The notes: generated from the sequence alone by a model not told the origin. A DNA stretch of 64,000 bases from Flavobacterium gelidilacus DSM 15343 (GCF_000422685.1 NZ_AUGN01000001.1:496001-560000), one strand, 5' to 3'; shown: positions 9,686 through 17,352, counted from the first letter of the stretch. A program made the numbers and translations.

Positions 9686-9773
9686 ATTATTATTTAATTT
9701 TAATTAATTTATTATAAATGGCATTCAAAAAATTAAATATCTTTATCCCTAAGAAGCAAATAAATCTTTAAAA

Positions 9774-10298
9774 ATGATAAAAAAAAACTTCTTAATTCTT
9801 CTTGTTTGTAGCTTTTTTGGAATGGCAGGACAAGAGTTACCAAAAGATAGTTTACCCAAAATCTATAGACTCAAGCAATTTACGACAGAAAAACAAATTT
9901 CAATTCGAGTTGGAGTTGGATTTCAAAAAGCTTTTTACTCCGAATTAGGTTTAGCATTGCACAAATGTACTTATGGTGACACTGGTTTTTTCTCAAATGA
10001 CTTCTATAGTGCTCTTGAATGGACTCCAAATAAAGAGCATAATATATATGGATTAAAAGTGGGCTATGAAGCAAATGCTTTTTTATTAAACTTAGGTTTA
10101 GAGCTAAAATATCAAACCGATTTTATGAAAAAAGATGTTGTTATAACCCCAAAAATTGGTCTTGGAATATTTGGTGATGCAAATATATTTTATGGTTATA
10201 ATATATCAACAAATAACAACCCTTTTACTCAAACAATTGGCAATCATCAAATGGGAATTATATTTAATATTAATAACCATTTCCTGAATTATCAATGA
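9774..10298 (+). CDS. Secreted hypothetical protein, possibly a small beta-barrel
   Basis: A 174-residue protein with a signal peptide (MIKKNFLILLVCSFFGMAGQ) and alternating hydrophobic/polar segments rich in Gly, Tyr and Asn (ISIRVGVGF, YGLKVGYEANAFLLNLGLELKY, VVITPKIGLGIFGDANIFYGY). The pattern fits a small outer-membrane barrel, but no family motif is evident. It lies alone between ndh and sodC. Confidence 0.6.
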   Translation: MIKKNFLILLVCSFFGMAGQELPKDSLPKIYRLKQFTTEKQISIRVGVGFQKAFYSELGLALHKCTYGDTGFFSNDFYSALEWTPNKEHNIYGLKVGYEANAFLLNLGLELKYQTDFMKKDVVITPKIGLGIFGDANIFYGYNISTNNNPFTQTIGNHQMGIIFNINNHFLNYQ

Positions 10299-10447
10299 TA
10301 TTGAAGCATTTAAACTGAAGCGTTAATAAAATTAAAACCTCAAACATGTTAAATATATAAATTCAACATGGGTATTTTATAACACACAACTGATTAAAAA
10401 ACAGTAAATTAGCATCAAAAGTATTAATAAACTAAAAAAGACTAATT

Positions 10448-11017
10448 ATGAAAAAAATTTTTATTATTGCAACTCTTTGTGTTGTACTTGTAGGATGTAA
10501 AGAAACAGTAAAACAAACAGATACAAATAACGAGACAGAAGTTGTTCCTGCAGAAAAATCAATTACGGCCACTGCCCTAATTTCAGCCAAAAGTAATAGC
10601 GCTGTGTCAGGTACAGTAACCTTCACTGAAAATAACGGTATAGTAATAATGAATGCAAATTTATCAGGATTAACTCCTGGCCCACATGCCATACATATTC
10701 ACGAAAATGGGGATTGTAGTGCAGACGACGCCTCATCAGCAGGTGGACATTGGAATCCAACAAAAGAAGACCATGGAGCTTGGGAACATAAAGCGTTTCA
10801 TAAAGGAGACATAGGAAACCTAGTCGCAGATGAAAACGGAATTGCAACCATCACCAAAGAAACCGATTTATGGTGCATAAGTTGTGAAGATGAAACCAAA
10901 AACATAGTCGGAAAATCAATTGTTGTTCACAAAGATATAGATGATATGAAATCTCAGCCAAGTGGAAACGCTGGAGATAGAATTGGATGTGGAGAAATTG
11001 CTTTAGAAAATAAATAA
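10448..11017 (+). CDS. sodC: Cu/Zn superoxide dismutase, lipoprotein
   Basis: Detoxifies superoxide outside the cytoplasm. A lipobox (VLVGC) anchors the 189-residue protein. Copper and zinc ligands appear in the usual order: HIHENGDCS (two His), GGHWNP (bridging His), DHG, HKGDIGNL (Asp), and the late VVHKDIDD. The loop before that last histidine carries a CxxC pair (LWCISCEDET), absent from the classic enterobacterial and eukaryotic enzymes. The end GDRIGCGEI is family-typical. Confidence 0.92.
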   Translation: MKKIFIIATLCVVLVGCKETVKQTDTNNETEVVPAEKSITATALISAKSNSAVSGTVTFTENNGIVIMNANLSGLTPGPHAIHIHENGDCSADDASSAGGHWNPTKEDHGAWEHKAFHKGDIGNLVADENGIATITKETDLWCISCEDETKNIVGKSIVVHKDIDDMKSQPSGNAGDRIGCGEIALENK

Positions 11018-11072
11018 TTTAAAGCAGTATTGCTTATAAAGAATATTATAAGTAAAAACTATCAAATTAAAA

Positions 11073-11107
11073 AAATCTTCAACTAGTAACGTTGGGGATT
11101 TTTTTTG
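11073..11107 (+). terminator. Intrinsic terminator of sodC
   Basis: A 10-bp stem with two G-U pairs (AATCTTCAAC with GTTGGGGATT) and a long T-run. Same hairpin family as those at 6279, 12684 and 13450. Confidence 0.75.
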
Positions 11108-11246
11108 CACTATTTCAAATAAACTCATAAAGTTTCTCACCTTCTTTTTATATTTACCAAAAATATAAAGATTTTAAATTCCTTAAATAAAAATTAAAGC
11201 CATAATTAAATAGCAAAAAGTTTAAAACTTGGCTTTAAAATCATAA

Positions 11247-12677
11247 ATGAAAAAAATACTAGTACTCTTTATTCTTTTATTCATCACTTCATGTAGAAAT
11301 GATGATTTAATAAACACTGAGAATAATCCGCCCGAAATTGAAACTTCACCTGAAATAGAGCCTGAAATAGGTTCTGAAGAAGTATTTCCTGCAGGTAGTC
11401 TTAACTCCTTTTTTTCTAATGCTTTAATTTCAGACAACGAAAGCAATATTAACAGACTTAATCCTATTAGGATTACTGAATACGATCCAACCAATAATAG
11501 AATCAAAACAAACTATACCAATCTAACAAACTTAACTATACAAGCCAGCGGTGGTCAAAGTTGGTTTGTAGCTCAAGGTATGGAAGCTTCAAACTTAGTC
11601 GAAATACAAAGCATAGATATAACAACAGGTTGGATTACTTTAGGAAACACATATTTAGGTAGTTTAAATAATAATATCGGGCAAAGCATAGAATTCTTTA
11701 ACCCTTTCATAAACTACAACATCATTAATAACCGTCCTTTATTCAATCCCTACCCTACTAGTGTTACCGAAGGCGTTTTTAATTACATACAACCTGGTGG
11801 AATTATTGAAAAAACAGACGGTACTTATGTCCTTTTAACTCCTGTAGTTTTTGGGTTTCATGACTCAAGAAGTATCTATTTTGCAACAAGCAACAACTTA
11901 GAAGATTGGACGTTTCATAATACTAAAATTCTAAGTACTGATATGATACCGTTTGCAAAAACAAATGGAAACGTTTTCTCAACAGACAATCCTTACAAAT
12001 TAGACAATGGCAATTATCTCGTTTTATTAGGCGTTCAACAACCCAATAACAGCTACACTTCGGCTTACATGATAATTGATGAAAACCTAAATATAATACA
12101 ACAACCAAAAGAGATTATGATACCAGGTTGGAATGGACTAAACCAAAACAGCTTCCCACTAGCACTTACAAAATTCGAAAATAAATATAGAATTCTTTTT
12201 CACAAAAGAAATACAAATGCAGTAGAAAGAGAAATTCATGAAGTATTTGCAACCGATTTATTAAATGCTTTAGACAATAATAGTAGCATCATATCCTCAA
12301 ATATAATTCACAAAGGCACAAACAGTAGCGGATATTTAAAAGGAAAAGCAGACGATGCAACCTACATAACATTCAATTCAAAATTACACATCCTTTTAGG
12401 AAGTGAAGAAGTGTTTTCTAGCTTCTTAACCTCAAGAAATAGAGAATACGGTTTAATGAATTGGAATGGAACCAATTGGAACCACGACTCCAGAAGCCCT
12501 TTATTAATAAACCCTGTAGAACTTCGCCACAAATACCCCATATACAATTGGGCTTGGGATCATCTTGGAGCATTTGCTTCTCCCATTATAAAAAACCAAA
12601 CGCTCTACATTTTTATGGCATTCGGAACTGATAATCCAGACTATTTTATTTCGGCCATTAAAATTCCTTTAAATTAA
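11247..12677 (+). CDS. Lipoprotein with glycosidase-like beta-propeller features
   Basis: A 476-residue lipoprotein (MKKILVLFILLFITSC, then a negatively charged spacer with ENNPPEIETSPEIEPEIG). The body has repeated blades of the kind YFATSNNLEDWTFHN, GVFNYIQPGGIIEKTDGTYVLL and LDNGNYLVLLGVQQ, reminiscent of five-bladed propellers of GH43/GH32-type enzymes, where a phrase like S.NL.DW recurs. I cannot place the three catalytic acids, so the enzyme class is only a suggestion. It may act on external glycans or merely bind them. Confidence 0.55.
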   Translation: MKKILVLFILLFITSCRNDDLINTENNPPEIETSPEIEPEIGSEEVFPAGSLNSFFSNALISDNESNINRLNPIRITEYDPTNNRIKTNYTNLTNLTIQASGGQSWFVAQGMEASNLVEIQSIDITTGWITLGNTYLGSLNNNIGQSIEFFNPFINYNIINNRPLFNPYPTSVTEGVFNYIQPGGIIEKTDGTYVLLTPVVFGFHDSRSIYFATSNNLEDWTFHNTKILSTDMIPFAKTNGNVFSTDNPYKLDNGNYLVLLGVQQPNNSYTSAYMIIDENLNIIQQPKEIMIPGWNGLNQNSFPLALTKFENKYRILFHKRNTNAVEREIHEVFATDLLNALDNNSSIISSNIIHKGTNSSGYLKGKADDATYITFNSKLHILLGSEEVFSSFLTSRNREYGLMNWNGTNWNHDSRSPLLINPVELRHKYPIYNWAWDHLGAFASPIIKNQTLYIFMAFGTDNPDYFISAIKIPLN

Positions 12678-12683
12678 AAACCA

Positions 12684-12715
12684 AAATCCCCAACAAACAA
12701 CTTTGGGGATTTTTT
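12684..12715 (+). terminator. Terminator after the propeller lipoprotein
   Basis: A 10-bp perfect stem, AAATCCCCAA (12684-12693) with TTGGGGATTT (12703-12712), then T-rich sequence. It is the left end of a ~95-bp segment repeated at 13450. Confidence 0.85.
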
Positions 12716-12732
12716 ACACTTTTTTACGCCAA

Positions 12733-12780
12733 TTACGGGAAACCGTAAAACTCTTACTTTTCTTTTTATATATTTACAAC
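12733..12780 (+). promoter_or_regulatory. Operator-like inverted repeat and promoter of the barrel gene
   Basis: TTACGG-GAAA-CCGTAA (12733-12748) is a perfect 6-bp inverted repeat immediately upstream of an AT-rich stretch ending in TATATTTA, a fair match to the TAnnTTTG box. Its position just upstream of the expected -33 region suggests an operator. A decayed copy of the same arrangement precedes the leucine-rich-repeat gene near 13500. Confidence 0.4.
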
Positions 12781-12810
12781 CAACATTAAAATTAAATTAA
12801 AAACAACTTT

Positions 12811-13431
12811 ATGAAGAAACAATTACTTAGTGCTGCATTTGGAATTTTTGGACTACTTTCAGCTAATGCACAAGATGGCGGAAATTTTGAAGTAGGACTT
12901 GGATTGGGTGTAAATATTTCAAATGTATCAACAATAGACGGACAAGACAATGCCTCTTCTAAAACTTCAATCAACGTTGGAGCTTCAGGTGAATACTATT
13001 TTTCGGATAGATGGGGCGTAAAAGCTAAATTAATCTATGACACCAAAGGTTGGGCAGATGGTTACATTTTAGACCAAAACAATATGGTTACAATAACAGA
13101 TTTTAAACTAAACTACTTAACCGTTCCCGTAATGGCTAATTGGCATTTTGGATCTAACAGAAATTGGTATTTAAACTTTGGTCCATACGCTGGATTTTTA
13201 ATGAGTGCCAAAGATTCAGAATTAGGTTTAGACTTAAAAGATGGGTTTAAAAGCACTGACTTTGGGGCAGCTTTTGGAATTGGACATAAAATTGAAGTAG
13301 CAGAAAACATTAAGCTATTTATTGAATATGACGCACAATCTGGTTTCTCAGATATTTTTGAAGAAAATGCAGGTGAAGCTATTAGAAACGGAAGAAGCAG
13401 TTTCAATGTTGGTGTACTGTTTAGTTTATAA
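12811..13431 (+). CDS. Outer-membrane beta-barrel protein (PorT/OmpW-like small barrel)
   Basis: A 206-residue protein with a short signal peptide (MKKQLLSAAFGIFGLLSANAQ). The mature part shows amphipathic strands with aromatic girdles: VGLGLGVNISNVS, INVGASGEYYFSDRWGVKAKLIYD, YLTVPVMANWHFG and FNVGVLFSL at the terminus. This is the common Bacteroidota outer-membrane barrel family of about 200 residues (OMP_b-brl_2). No ligand can be inferred. Direct repeats of intergenic DNA flank it on both sides. Confidence 0.8.
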   Translation: MKKQLLSAAFGIFGLLSANAQDGGNFEVGLGLGVNISNVSTIDGQDNASSKTSINVGASGEYYFSDRWGVKAKLIYDTKGWADGYILDQNNMVTITDFKLNYLTVPVMANWHFGSNRNWYLNFGPYAGFLMSAKDSELGLDLKDGFKSTDFGAAFGIGHKIEVAENIKLFIEYDAQSGFSDIFEENAGEAIRNGRSSFNVGVLFSL

Positions 13432-13449
13432 TCGTTACTACAAAATCTT

Positions 13450-13483
13450 AATCCCCAACAAATAACGTTGGGGATTTTTTTTT
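13450..13483 (+). terminator. Terminator of the barrel gene
   Basis: AATCCCCAAC pairs with GTTGGGGATT across a 7-nt loop, followed by nine or more T. It is near-identical to the hairpin at 12684. Confidence 0.85.
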
Positions 13484-13549
13484 ACACTTTTTTATACCAA
13501 TTACTGAAAACCGTAAAAATCTTACTTTTCTTTTTATATATTTACATTA
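13450..13549. repeat. Duplicated terminator-promoter segment, copy 2
   Basis: Second copy of the block at 12684-12781, with a few substitutions (the inverted repeat has become TTACTG...CCGTAA). It supplies the promoter region of the leucine-rich-repeat gene downstream. Confidence 0.75.
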
Positions 13550-13566
13550 ATTAAAAATAGGACTTT

Positions 13567-13594
13567 CGTATATATACGAGTTGTGCGACATTTT
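13567..13594. repeat. Left boundary of putative gene cassette
   Basis: A perfect 12-bp palindrome CGTATATATACG (13567-13578) abuts GTTGTGCGACATTTT (13580-13594). The latter is the reverse complement, with one mismatch, of 14485-14499 just after the leucine-rich-repeat gene, so the gene sits between inverted repeats. Confidence 0.65.
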
Positions 13595-13621
13595 ACGCAA
13601 ATCGTTATAAATAAGAAACTT

Positions 13622-14485
13622 ATGTCGAAAAATGAATTAACAATTTATAATATAAAAATGAAACGGGTAGGTTTTTTTCCTAACGTTATCCCTAAAATAA
13701 TAGAATATTTCAATGAAAATTCTGATGCAACATTAATTATCGATTTCCAAGAGTTAAGATGTTATTATGAAAAATTTACTGATTTTAGTGTGATTAAACA
13801 AATTAATCCAACTAAACTTCTTATACATTCAAAACCACATAAAGACTTGAACGTCGAATCTTTTTATCAATTAGAAAATTTAATTGAATTAGACAATCGA
13901 AATGAGTTTATTTATAATTTCTCTAATTTTCCCAATCTTGAAATATTAAGATATGAATGGAACAAAAGTAGCACAAATTTATCTGAACTTAAAAAAATCA
14001 AAGAATTGAGTTTGTGGCAATACAAACCCAAAAATCAAAACTTAACAGAATTTAATAGTTTAACTTCATTAACCGAATTGAGAATAATACAAAGTAATAT
14101 CAAAAGTATTAATGGTATTGAAAATTTACAAAAAATTAAAGAAATGGTTTTTATCGCTAATAGATTTTTATCCTTTAATAATTTAACTTGTACATTCCCA
14201 AATGTTGAAATACTTCATATTGAAAGTTGTAAGGAAATTAGAATAGAAAAAATAATTAAACTTTTTCCCAATGTTAAAGACTTGAACTTTTTTAGTAGTT
14301 ACGAAATAGAAAGCTTGAGAATAATTTTAGATAGCTTAAAAAAACTTGAAAAATTAAATGTTTATAATTTAAAAATATTGGAAAGTGACAATAGTTATTG
14401 GAAAGAATATAAAAACTTAAAGGAATTAAATTTTCAAGACCGAAAACATCATATTTTGAAAAGAAAAGATTTTGAAAATGTATAA
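13622..14485 (+). CDS. Leucine-rich-repeat-like cytoplasmic protein (cassette gene)
   Basis: A 287-residue protein without signal peptide. From about residue 85 it shows LRR-type units of 20-25 residues (FPNLEILRYEWNKS, LKKIKELSLWQYKP, LTSLTELRIIQSNIKSING, LQKIKEMVFIANRF, FPNVEILHIESCKEI, FPNVKDLNFFSSYEI, LKKLEKLNVYNLKIL). The ATG at 13622 is preferred; an earlier in-frame ATG at 13583 lies within the flanking inverted repeat. The gene is the only one between that repeat pair and is more AT-rich than its neighbours, consistent with acquisition as a unit. Role unknown; LRR proteins usually bind other proteins. Confidence 0.65.
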   Translation: MSKNELTIYNIKMKRVGFFPNVIPKIIEYFNENSDATLIIDFQELRCYYEKFTDFSVIKQINPTKLLIHSKPHKDLNVESFYQLENLIELDNRNEFIYNFSNFPNLEILRYEWNKSSTNLSELKKIKELSLWQYKPKNQNLTEFNSLTSLTELRIIQSNIKSINGIENLQKIKEMVFIANRFLSFNNLTCTFPNVEILHIESCKEIRIEKIIKLFPNVKDLNFFSSYEIESLRIILDSLKKLEKLNVYNLKILESDNSYWKEYKNLKELNFQDRKHHILKRKDFENV

Positions 14486-14618
14486 AAACGTCGCACAACA
14501 GCGGTTTTGCGAGATTGCGAAATAAGTGCTAAATTCACGTATTTCTTTCGCAAGAAATTTTATCTTAGCAGAAAATACACAGTTCCGAAGCTCGCAACCT
14601 CGCAAAGCCACAAGACGT
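14485..14618 (+). other. Folded palindromic element downstream of the cassette gene
   Basis: After the inverted repeat GTCGCACAAC (14490-14499) comes a nested structure. The outer stem 14503-14520 pairs with 14592-14609 (18 positions: 16 Watson-Crick, one G-T, one A-C). An inner stem TGCTAA (14527-14532) pairs with TTAGCA (14565-14570), and an apical hairpin ATTTCTT-TCGC-AAGAAAT lies at 14541-14558. Only one strand folds with the G-T pair favourably. It does not look like a terminator (no T-tract). The layout recalls the folded attC sites of integron cassettes, but the consensus R boxes (GTTRRRY) do not match cleanly and no integrase is in the window. Confidence 0.6.
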
Positions 14619-14643
14619 TCCACAAAACAACCCCAAAACAAAA

Positions 14644-14796
14644 ATGAAAAAAAGCACACTCCTACTCCTAACAGGTATAACCCTACTTTTTTTATGCCAG
14701 CACTATAAAAAAGTAGCTGCAAATAGTCCCAATACCGAAGTTTCAAACACAATAAACAACAGTCAAACGCTAAAAACTATTTTCTTTAAAAAATAA
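14644..14796 (+). CDS. Tiny putative lipoprotein (50 residues)
   Basis: ATG at 14644, stop at 14794-14796. MKKSTLLLLTGITLLFLC gives a lysine start, hydrophobic core and a lipobox-like LFLC, followed by a 32-residue polar tail rich in Asn, Ser and Thr. C-rich codon choice (CTC, CTA, ACC, CCC) resembles the HTH gene at 15209 more than the LRR gene. There is no other evidence, so it may be a real small lipoprotein or chance. Confidence 0.4.
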   Translation: MKKSTLLLLTGITLLFLCQHYKKVAANSPNTEVSNTINNSQTLKTIFFKK

Positions 14797-14810
14797 TCCA
14801 CAAGCACATC

Positions 14811-15179
14811 CACTTTTTTACAATATATTTTATGCTTATTGTAATATACTTTCAGAATATTATACTTTCATTTAAATAGTTCACAACTGCATTTTAGAAT
14901 ATTACATCCTTGTTTTAAGTTTTTACATCCTTTTTTATAGTTGTTACAACCTTTTTTATAGTTGTTACAACCTTGTTTTAAGTTTTTACATAGTCATTTA
15001 AAGTTCTTACATCCTTGTTTAGAGTTTTCACATACTTGTTTAGAGTTCTTACATCCTTGTTTTAAATTCTTACAACCTACTTTTAAAATCTTTTAACTTA
15101 CTTTTAGAAGTTCACACCTTCATTTTAAATTATTTAAAAAAATATTCCACTTTTTACAAAATATTTTATACTTTTAACA
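14811..15179. repeat. Direct repeats flanking the 21-bp array
   Basis: About 31 bp at 14811-14841 (CACTTTTTTACAATATATTT...) recurs at 15150-15179 (CACTTTTTACAAAATATTTT...) in the same orientation with a few changes. The two copies bracket the 21-bp array. The right copy ends in TATACTTTTAA, a fair TAnnTTTG-type box about 40 bp before the HTH start. Confidence 0.5.
14863..15135. repeat. Phased 21-bp tandem array, 13 units
   Basis: Thirteen units of exactly 21 bp run without a single indel, starting at 14863, 14884, 14905, 14926, 14947, 14968, 14989, 15010, 15031, 15052, 15073, 15094 and 15115. The best-conserved units read ACATCCTTGTTTTAAGTTTT; edge units are more degenerate. On the minus strand one frame reads as heptads KNLKQGC / NNYKKGC, but in-frame stops occur in several units (for example 14989 and 15115), so it is not an intact gene. 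No spacers are present, which excludes CRISPR. This array is what fills the ~410-bp gap without a gene. Confidence 0.85.
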
Positions 15180-15208
15180 TAAGTATCACAAAAAAACACA
15201 ACCTTATT

Positions 15209-15562
15209 ATGCTAACACTCAACCTAAAACCCATATTTCAAGCCCGCGGCATAGAAAGACCTTATTCCTTTTTAGTAAAATCAGGCTTCAATTACCACAC
15301 AGCAAACCTACTGTTAAACGGCACCACCAGAAGTTTTCGCTTAGACCACATAGAAAAGCTATGCACCATCTTAGTTTGCGAACCAAACGACCTATTGCTT
15401 TACAGCCACTATAAAGACCAACAACTTCCAAAAGAACACCCACTAAACAACCTAAAGCAAACCGAAAACCAAAAAGGCATCAACCAAACCCTAGCCACAA
15501 TGCCCTACAAACAACTAAAACAAATCACAAGTCAAATCAACAACCAAATCAAAAATCCCTAA
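15209..15562 (+). CDS. XRE-type helix-turn-helix protein
   Basis: A 117-residue protein whose first ~65 residues form a Cro/C1-type HTH of the HTH_26 kind (LNLKPIFQARGIERPYSFLV, YHTANLLLNG as recognition region, LDHIEKLCTILVCEPNDLL). The C-terminal ~50 residues are polar, rich in Lys, Gln and Asn, and probably flexible (LKQITSQINNQIK). The gene directly follows the phased 21-bp array, which could hold its binding sites. Function is inferred from fold only. Confidence 0.75.
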   Translation: MLTLNLKPIFQARGIERPYSFLVKSGFNYHTANLLLNGTTRSFRLDHIEKLCTILVCEPNDLLLYSHYKDQQLPKEHPLNNLKQTENQKGINQTLATMPYKQLKQITSQINNQIKNP

Positions 15563-15743
15563 AAACTATAGGAGAAAAAAACAGAATCAGTCCAAACCTT
15601 CCCTACAAGTAATTTTGGTTCAATACTATAAGAGTAAAATTGGCATTTTTACTAGTAACATTTCCCTTTTTTAAAATTAGTTTCTGCTTTTAAAAAAAAT
15701 AGTTATACTTTTATGTCATTAGTATTAATTTTATGTACATAAA

Positions 15744-16649
15744 ATGATGAGTATGAATAAACTTATTTCTTTACTTCATGAAAAATTTCTTTCGGAGAAA
15801 ACCCGAGAGAAAACGGAAAAAATTATTCTGCAAATCGCAATAGTTAGCTTTTTTATACATTTAGCCATAATCTATTTTATTAAATTAGATATAGTTGATT
15901 TTGGATCGAATTCAGAATTATTAAAAAATCCTATTTCTGCCGTTTATACTCCATTTTCCTTTATTCTTATTTATGAAGTTTATCTCTTAATTTATTATCT
16001 TCCAAAATCCTTTACAACTTATATAACAAAGCAATATGAGATTATAACACTGATTATTATTCGAAAGCTGTTCAAAGATTTATCTGCTTTAGAGTTAACA
16101 GCAAATTGGTTTGAAATAAAAGGAGATTTGCAATTTACTTACGACTTAGTGGCTTCACTTTTACTGTTTTATTTAATATTTCTTTTTCAAAAACAAGGTA
16201 GACTGAAATATAATCAAGGTAAAGAAAACAAACCTTTTATTGAAAAATTTGTTGCAAAGAAAAAGTTAATTGCAATAATTTTAGTGCCTTTGTTTTTCTT
16301 CATGGCATTATATACGCTGATAAATTGGTTTACTGAAATTTCCATTAGCTCTAAAAGCTTGCCAACACTTGAAAGCATAAACAACTTGTTTTTTGATCAA
16401 TTTTTCACAATATTAATCCTTGTAGACGTTGTGTTACTTTTAATTTCTTTCTTTTATACGGACGAATTTCATAAAATTATAAGAAATTCAGGTTTTATCA
16501 TTTCAACCATTTTAATAAGAATGTCGTTTGGTGTATCCGGATTGATTAGCACTGTATTAATTGTTGTTGCTGTTCTTTTTGGATTAGCAATTATAGTAAT
16601 TCACAACAAATATGAAAAAGACACCTTACCCGAAAATGAGTATTATTAA
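15744..16649 (+). CDS. Hypothetical multi-pass membrane protein
   Basis: A 301-residue protein with about six hydrophobic helices (near residues 28-48, 68-88, 135-150, 175-193, 215-235 and 255-280) and charged linkers. In-frame ATGs at 15744, 15747 and 15753 are all possible starts. A TATACTTTTA box lies about 40 bp upstream. I do not recognise the family, and there is no operon partner. Confidence 0.6.
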   Translation: MMSMNKLISLLHEKFLSEKTREKTEKIILQIAIVSFFIHLAIIYFIKLDIVDFGSNSELLKNPISAVYTPFSFILIYEVYLLIYYLPKSFTTYITKQYEIITLIIIRKLFKDLSALELTANWFEIKGDLQFTYDLVASLLLFYLIFLFQKQGRLKYNQGKENKPFIEKFVAKKKLIAIILVPLFFFMALYTLINWFTEISISSKSLPTLESINNLFFDQFFTILILVDVVLLLISFFYTDEFHKIIRNSGFIISTILIRMSFGVSGLISTVLIVVAVLFGLAIIVIHNKYEKDTLPENEYY

Positions 16650-16755
16650 TTTCTTTTAAAAAACCAATCAGAGAAAAATTAGTTCACAATCAAATTAAAA
16701 TATATTTTCTAATTTTTCGTTATAAATTAAACCTCAAACCTAAAAACCAAATCTC

Positions 16756-17352
16756 ATGAAAAAAGTACTAGCATTTCTTAGTTTATGTTTATTTATATCT
16801 TTAGTATCCTTCACAACTCCAAACAACAAAAAATTAGTAGTAATAGATGCTGGTCACGGAGGACACGACCAAGGAACAACTTACACAAAATGGAATGAAA
16901 AAGACATCGTAGCACAAATATCAAAAAAGATTTTCGAGAAAAACGATCCTTCAACAGTGAAAATCGTTTTACTGAGAGACACAGACAACTTCATCTCATT
17001 AACAGACAGAGTCAACAAAATCAACGAACTAAACCCAGATTTGGTAATTTCATTACACATAAATGCTAACGCCAAAACAGACACTTCTGGAATAGAAGCT
17101 TATGTATCAGAAAACAATTCGCACCACGAAGCTTCAAAAGAACAAGCTAGAAAACTTATTGAAGCCATAGCAAATGACAAGCTACAATCAAGAGGTGTAA
17201 AACAAGCCAACTTTACAATCTTAAAAAAATCCAATTGTCCAGCAATATCCTTAGAACTAGGATTCATTTCAAACGAAAACGATAGAAAATACATCACCAG
17301 CGAAGAAGGTCAAAACGAAATCGCAACAAATATTATAAAAAGCATTCAATAA
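16756..17352 (+). CDS. N-acetylmuramoyl-L-alanine amidase (Amidase_3)
   Basis: Cleaves the amide bond between MurNAc and the stem peptide in peptidoglycan. The 198-residue protein has a signal peptide (MKKVLAFLSLCLFISLVSF) and the Amidase_3 zinc site: VVIDAGHGGHDQGT, NEKDIVAQI (Glu), LVISLHINAN and AISLELGFISN (catalytic Glu). It is a minimal catalytic domain without binding modules or an AMIN domain, which is typical of this short secreted form. Confidence 0.9.
   Translation: MKKVLAFLSLCLFISLVSFTTPNNKKLVVIDAGHGGHDQGTTYTKWNEKDIVAQISKKIFEKNDPSTVKIVLLRDTDNFISLTDRVNKINELNPDLVISLHINANAKTDTSGIEAYVSENNSHHEASKEQARKLIEAIANDKLQSRGVKQANFTILKKSNCPAISLELGFISNENDRKYITSEEGQNEIATNIIKSIQ

Larger units (their letters stand above)
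12684..12781. repeat. Duplicated terminator-promoter segment, copy 1
   Basis: This ~98-bp intergenic block (hairpin, CACTTTTTTA, TTAC..GTAA element, CTTACTTTTC, TTTTTATATATTTAC) is repeated in the same order and orientation at 13450-13549, so the two copies flank the small beta-barrel gene as direct repeats. Confidence 0.75.

Noticed and set aside
14485..14618. Ordinary rho-independent terminator
   Set aside because: The loop of the outer stem is about 70 nt, the structure is nested and no T-tract follows.
13567..14618. Composite transposon or classic IS around the LRR gene
   Set aside because: The inverted repeats are only ~15 bp, no transposase is present and no target-site duplication could be identified.
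14426..14752. 108-residue minus-strand frame across the LRR gene end and folded element
   Set aside because: It overlaps the LRR coding end and the structured palindrome on the opposite strand and has no recognisable domain; the frame is a by-product of the element.
14863..15135. CRISPR array
   Set aside because: Units are contiguous 21-mers with no unique spacers, and no cas genes are present.
14863..15135. Intact heptad-repeat protein (KNLKQGC) on the minus strand
   Set aside because: In-frame stops fall in several units and there is no start codon or conserved flanks. At best it is a remnant.
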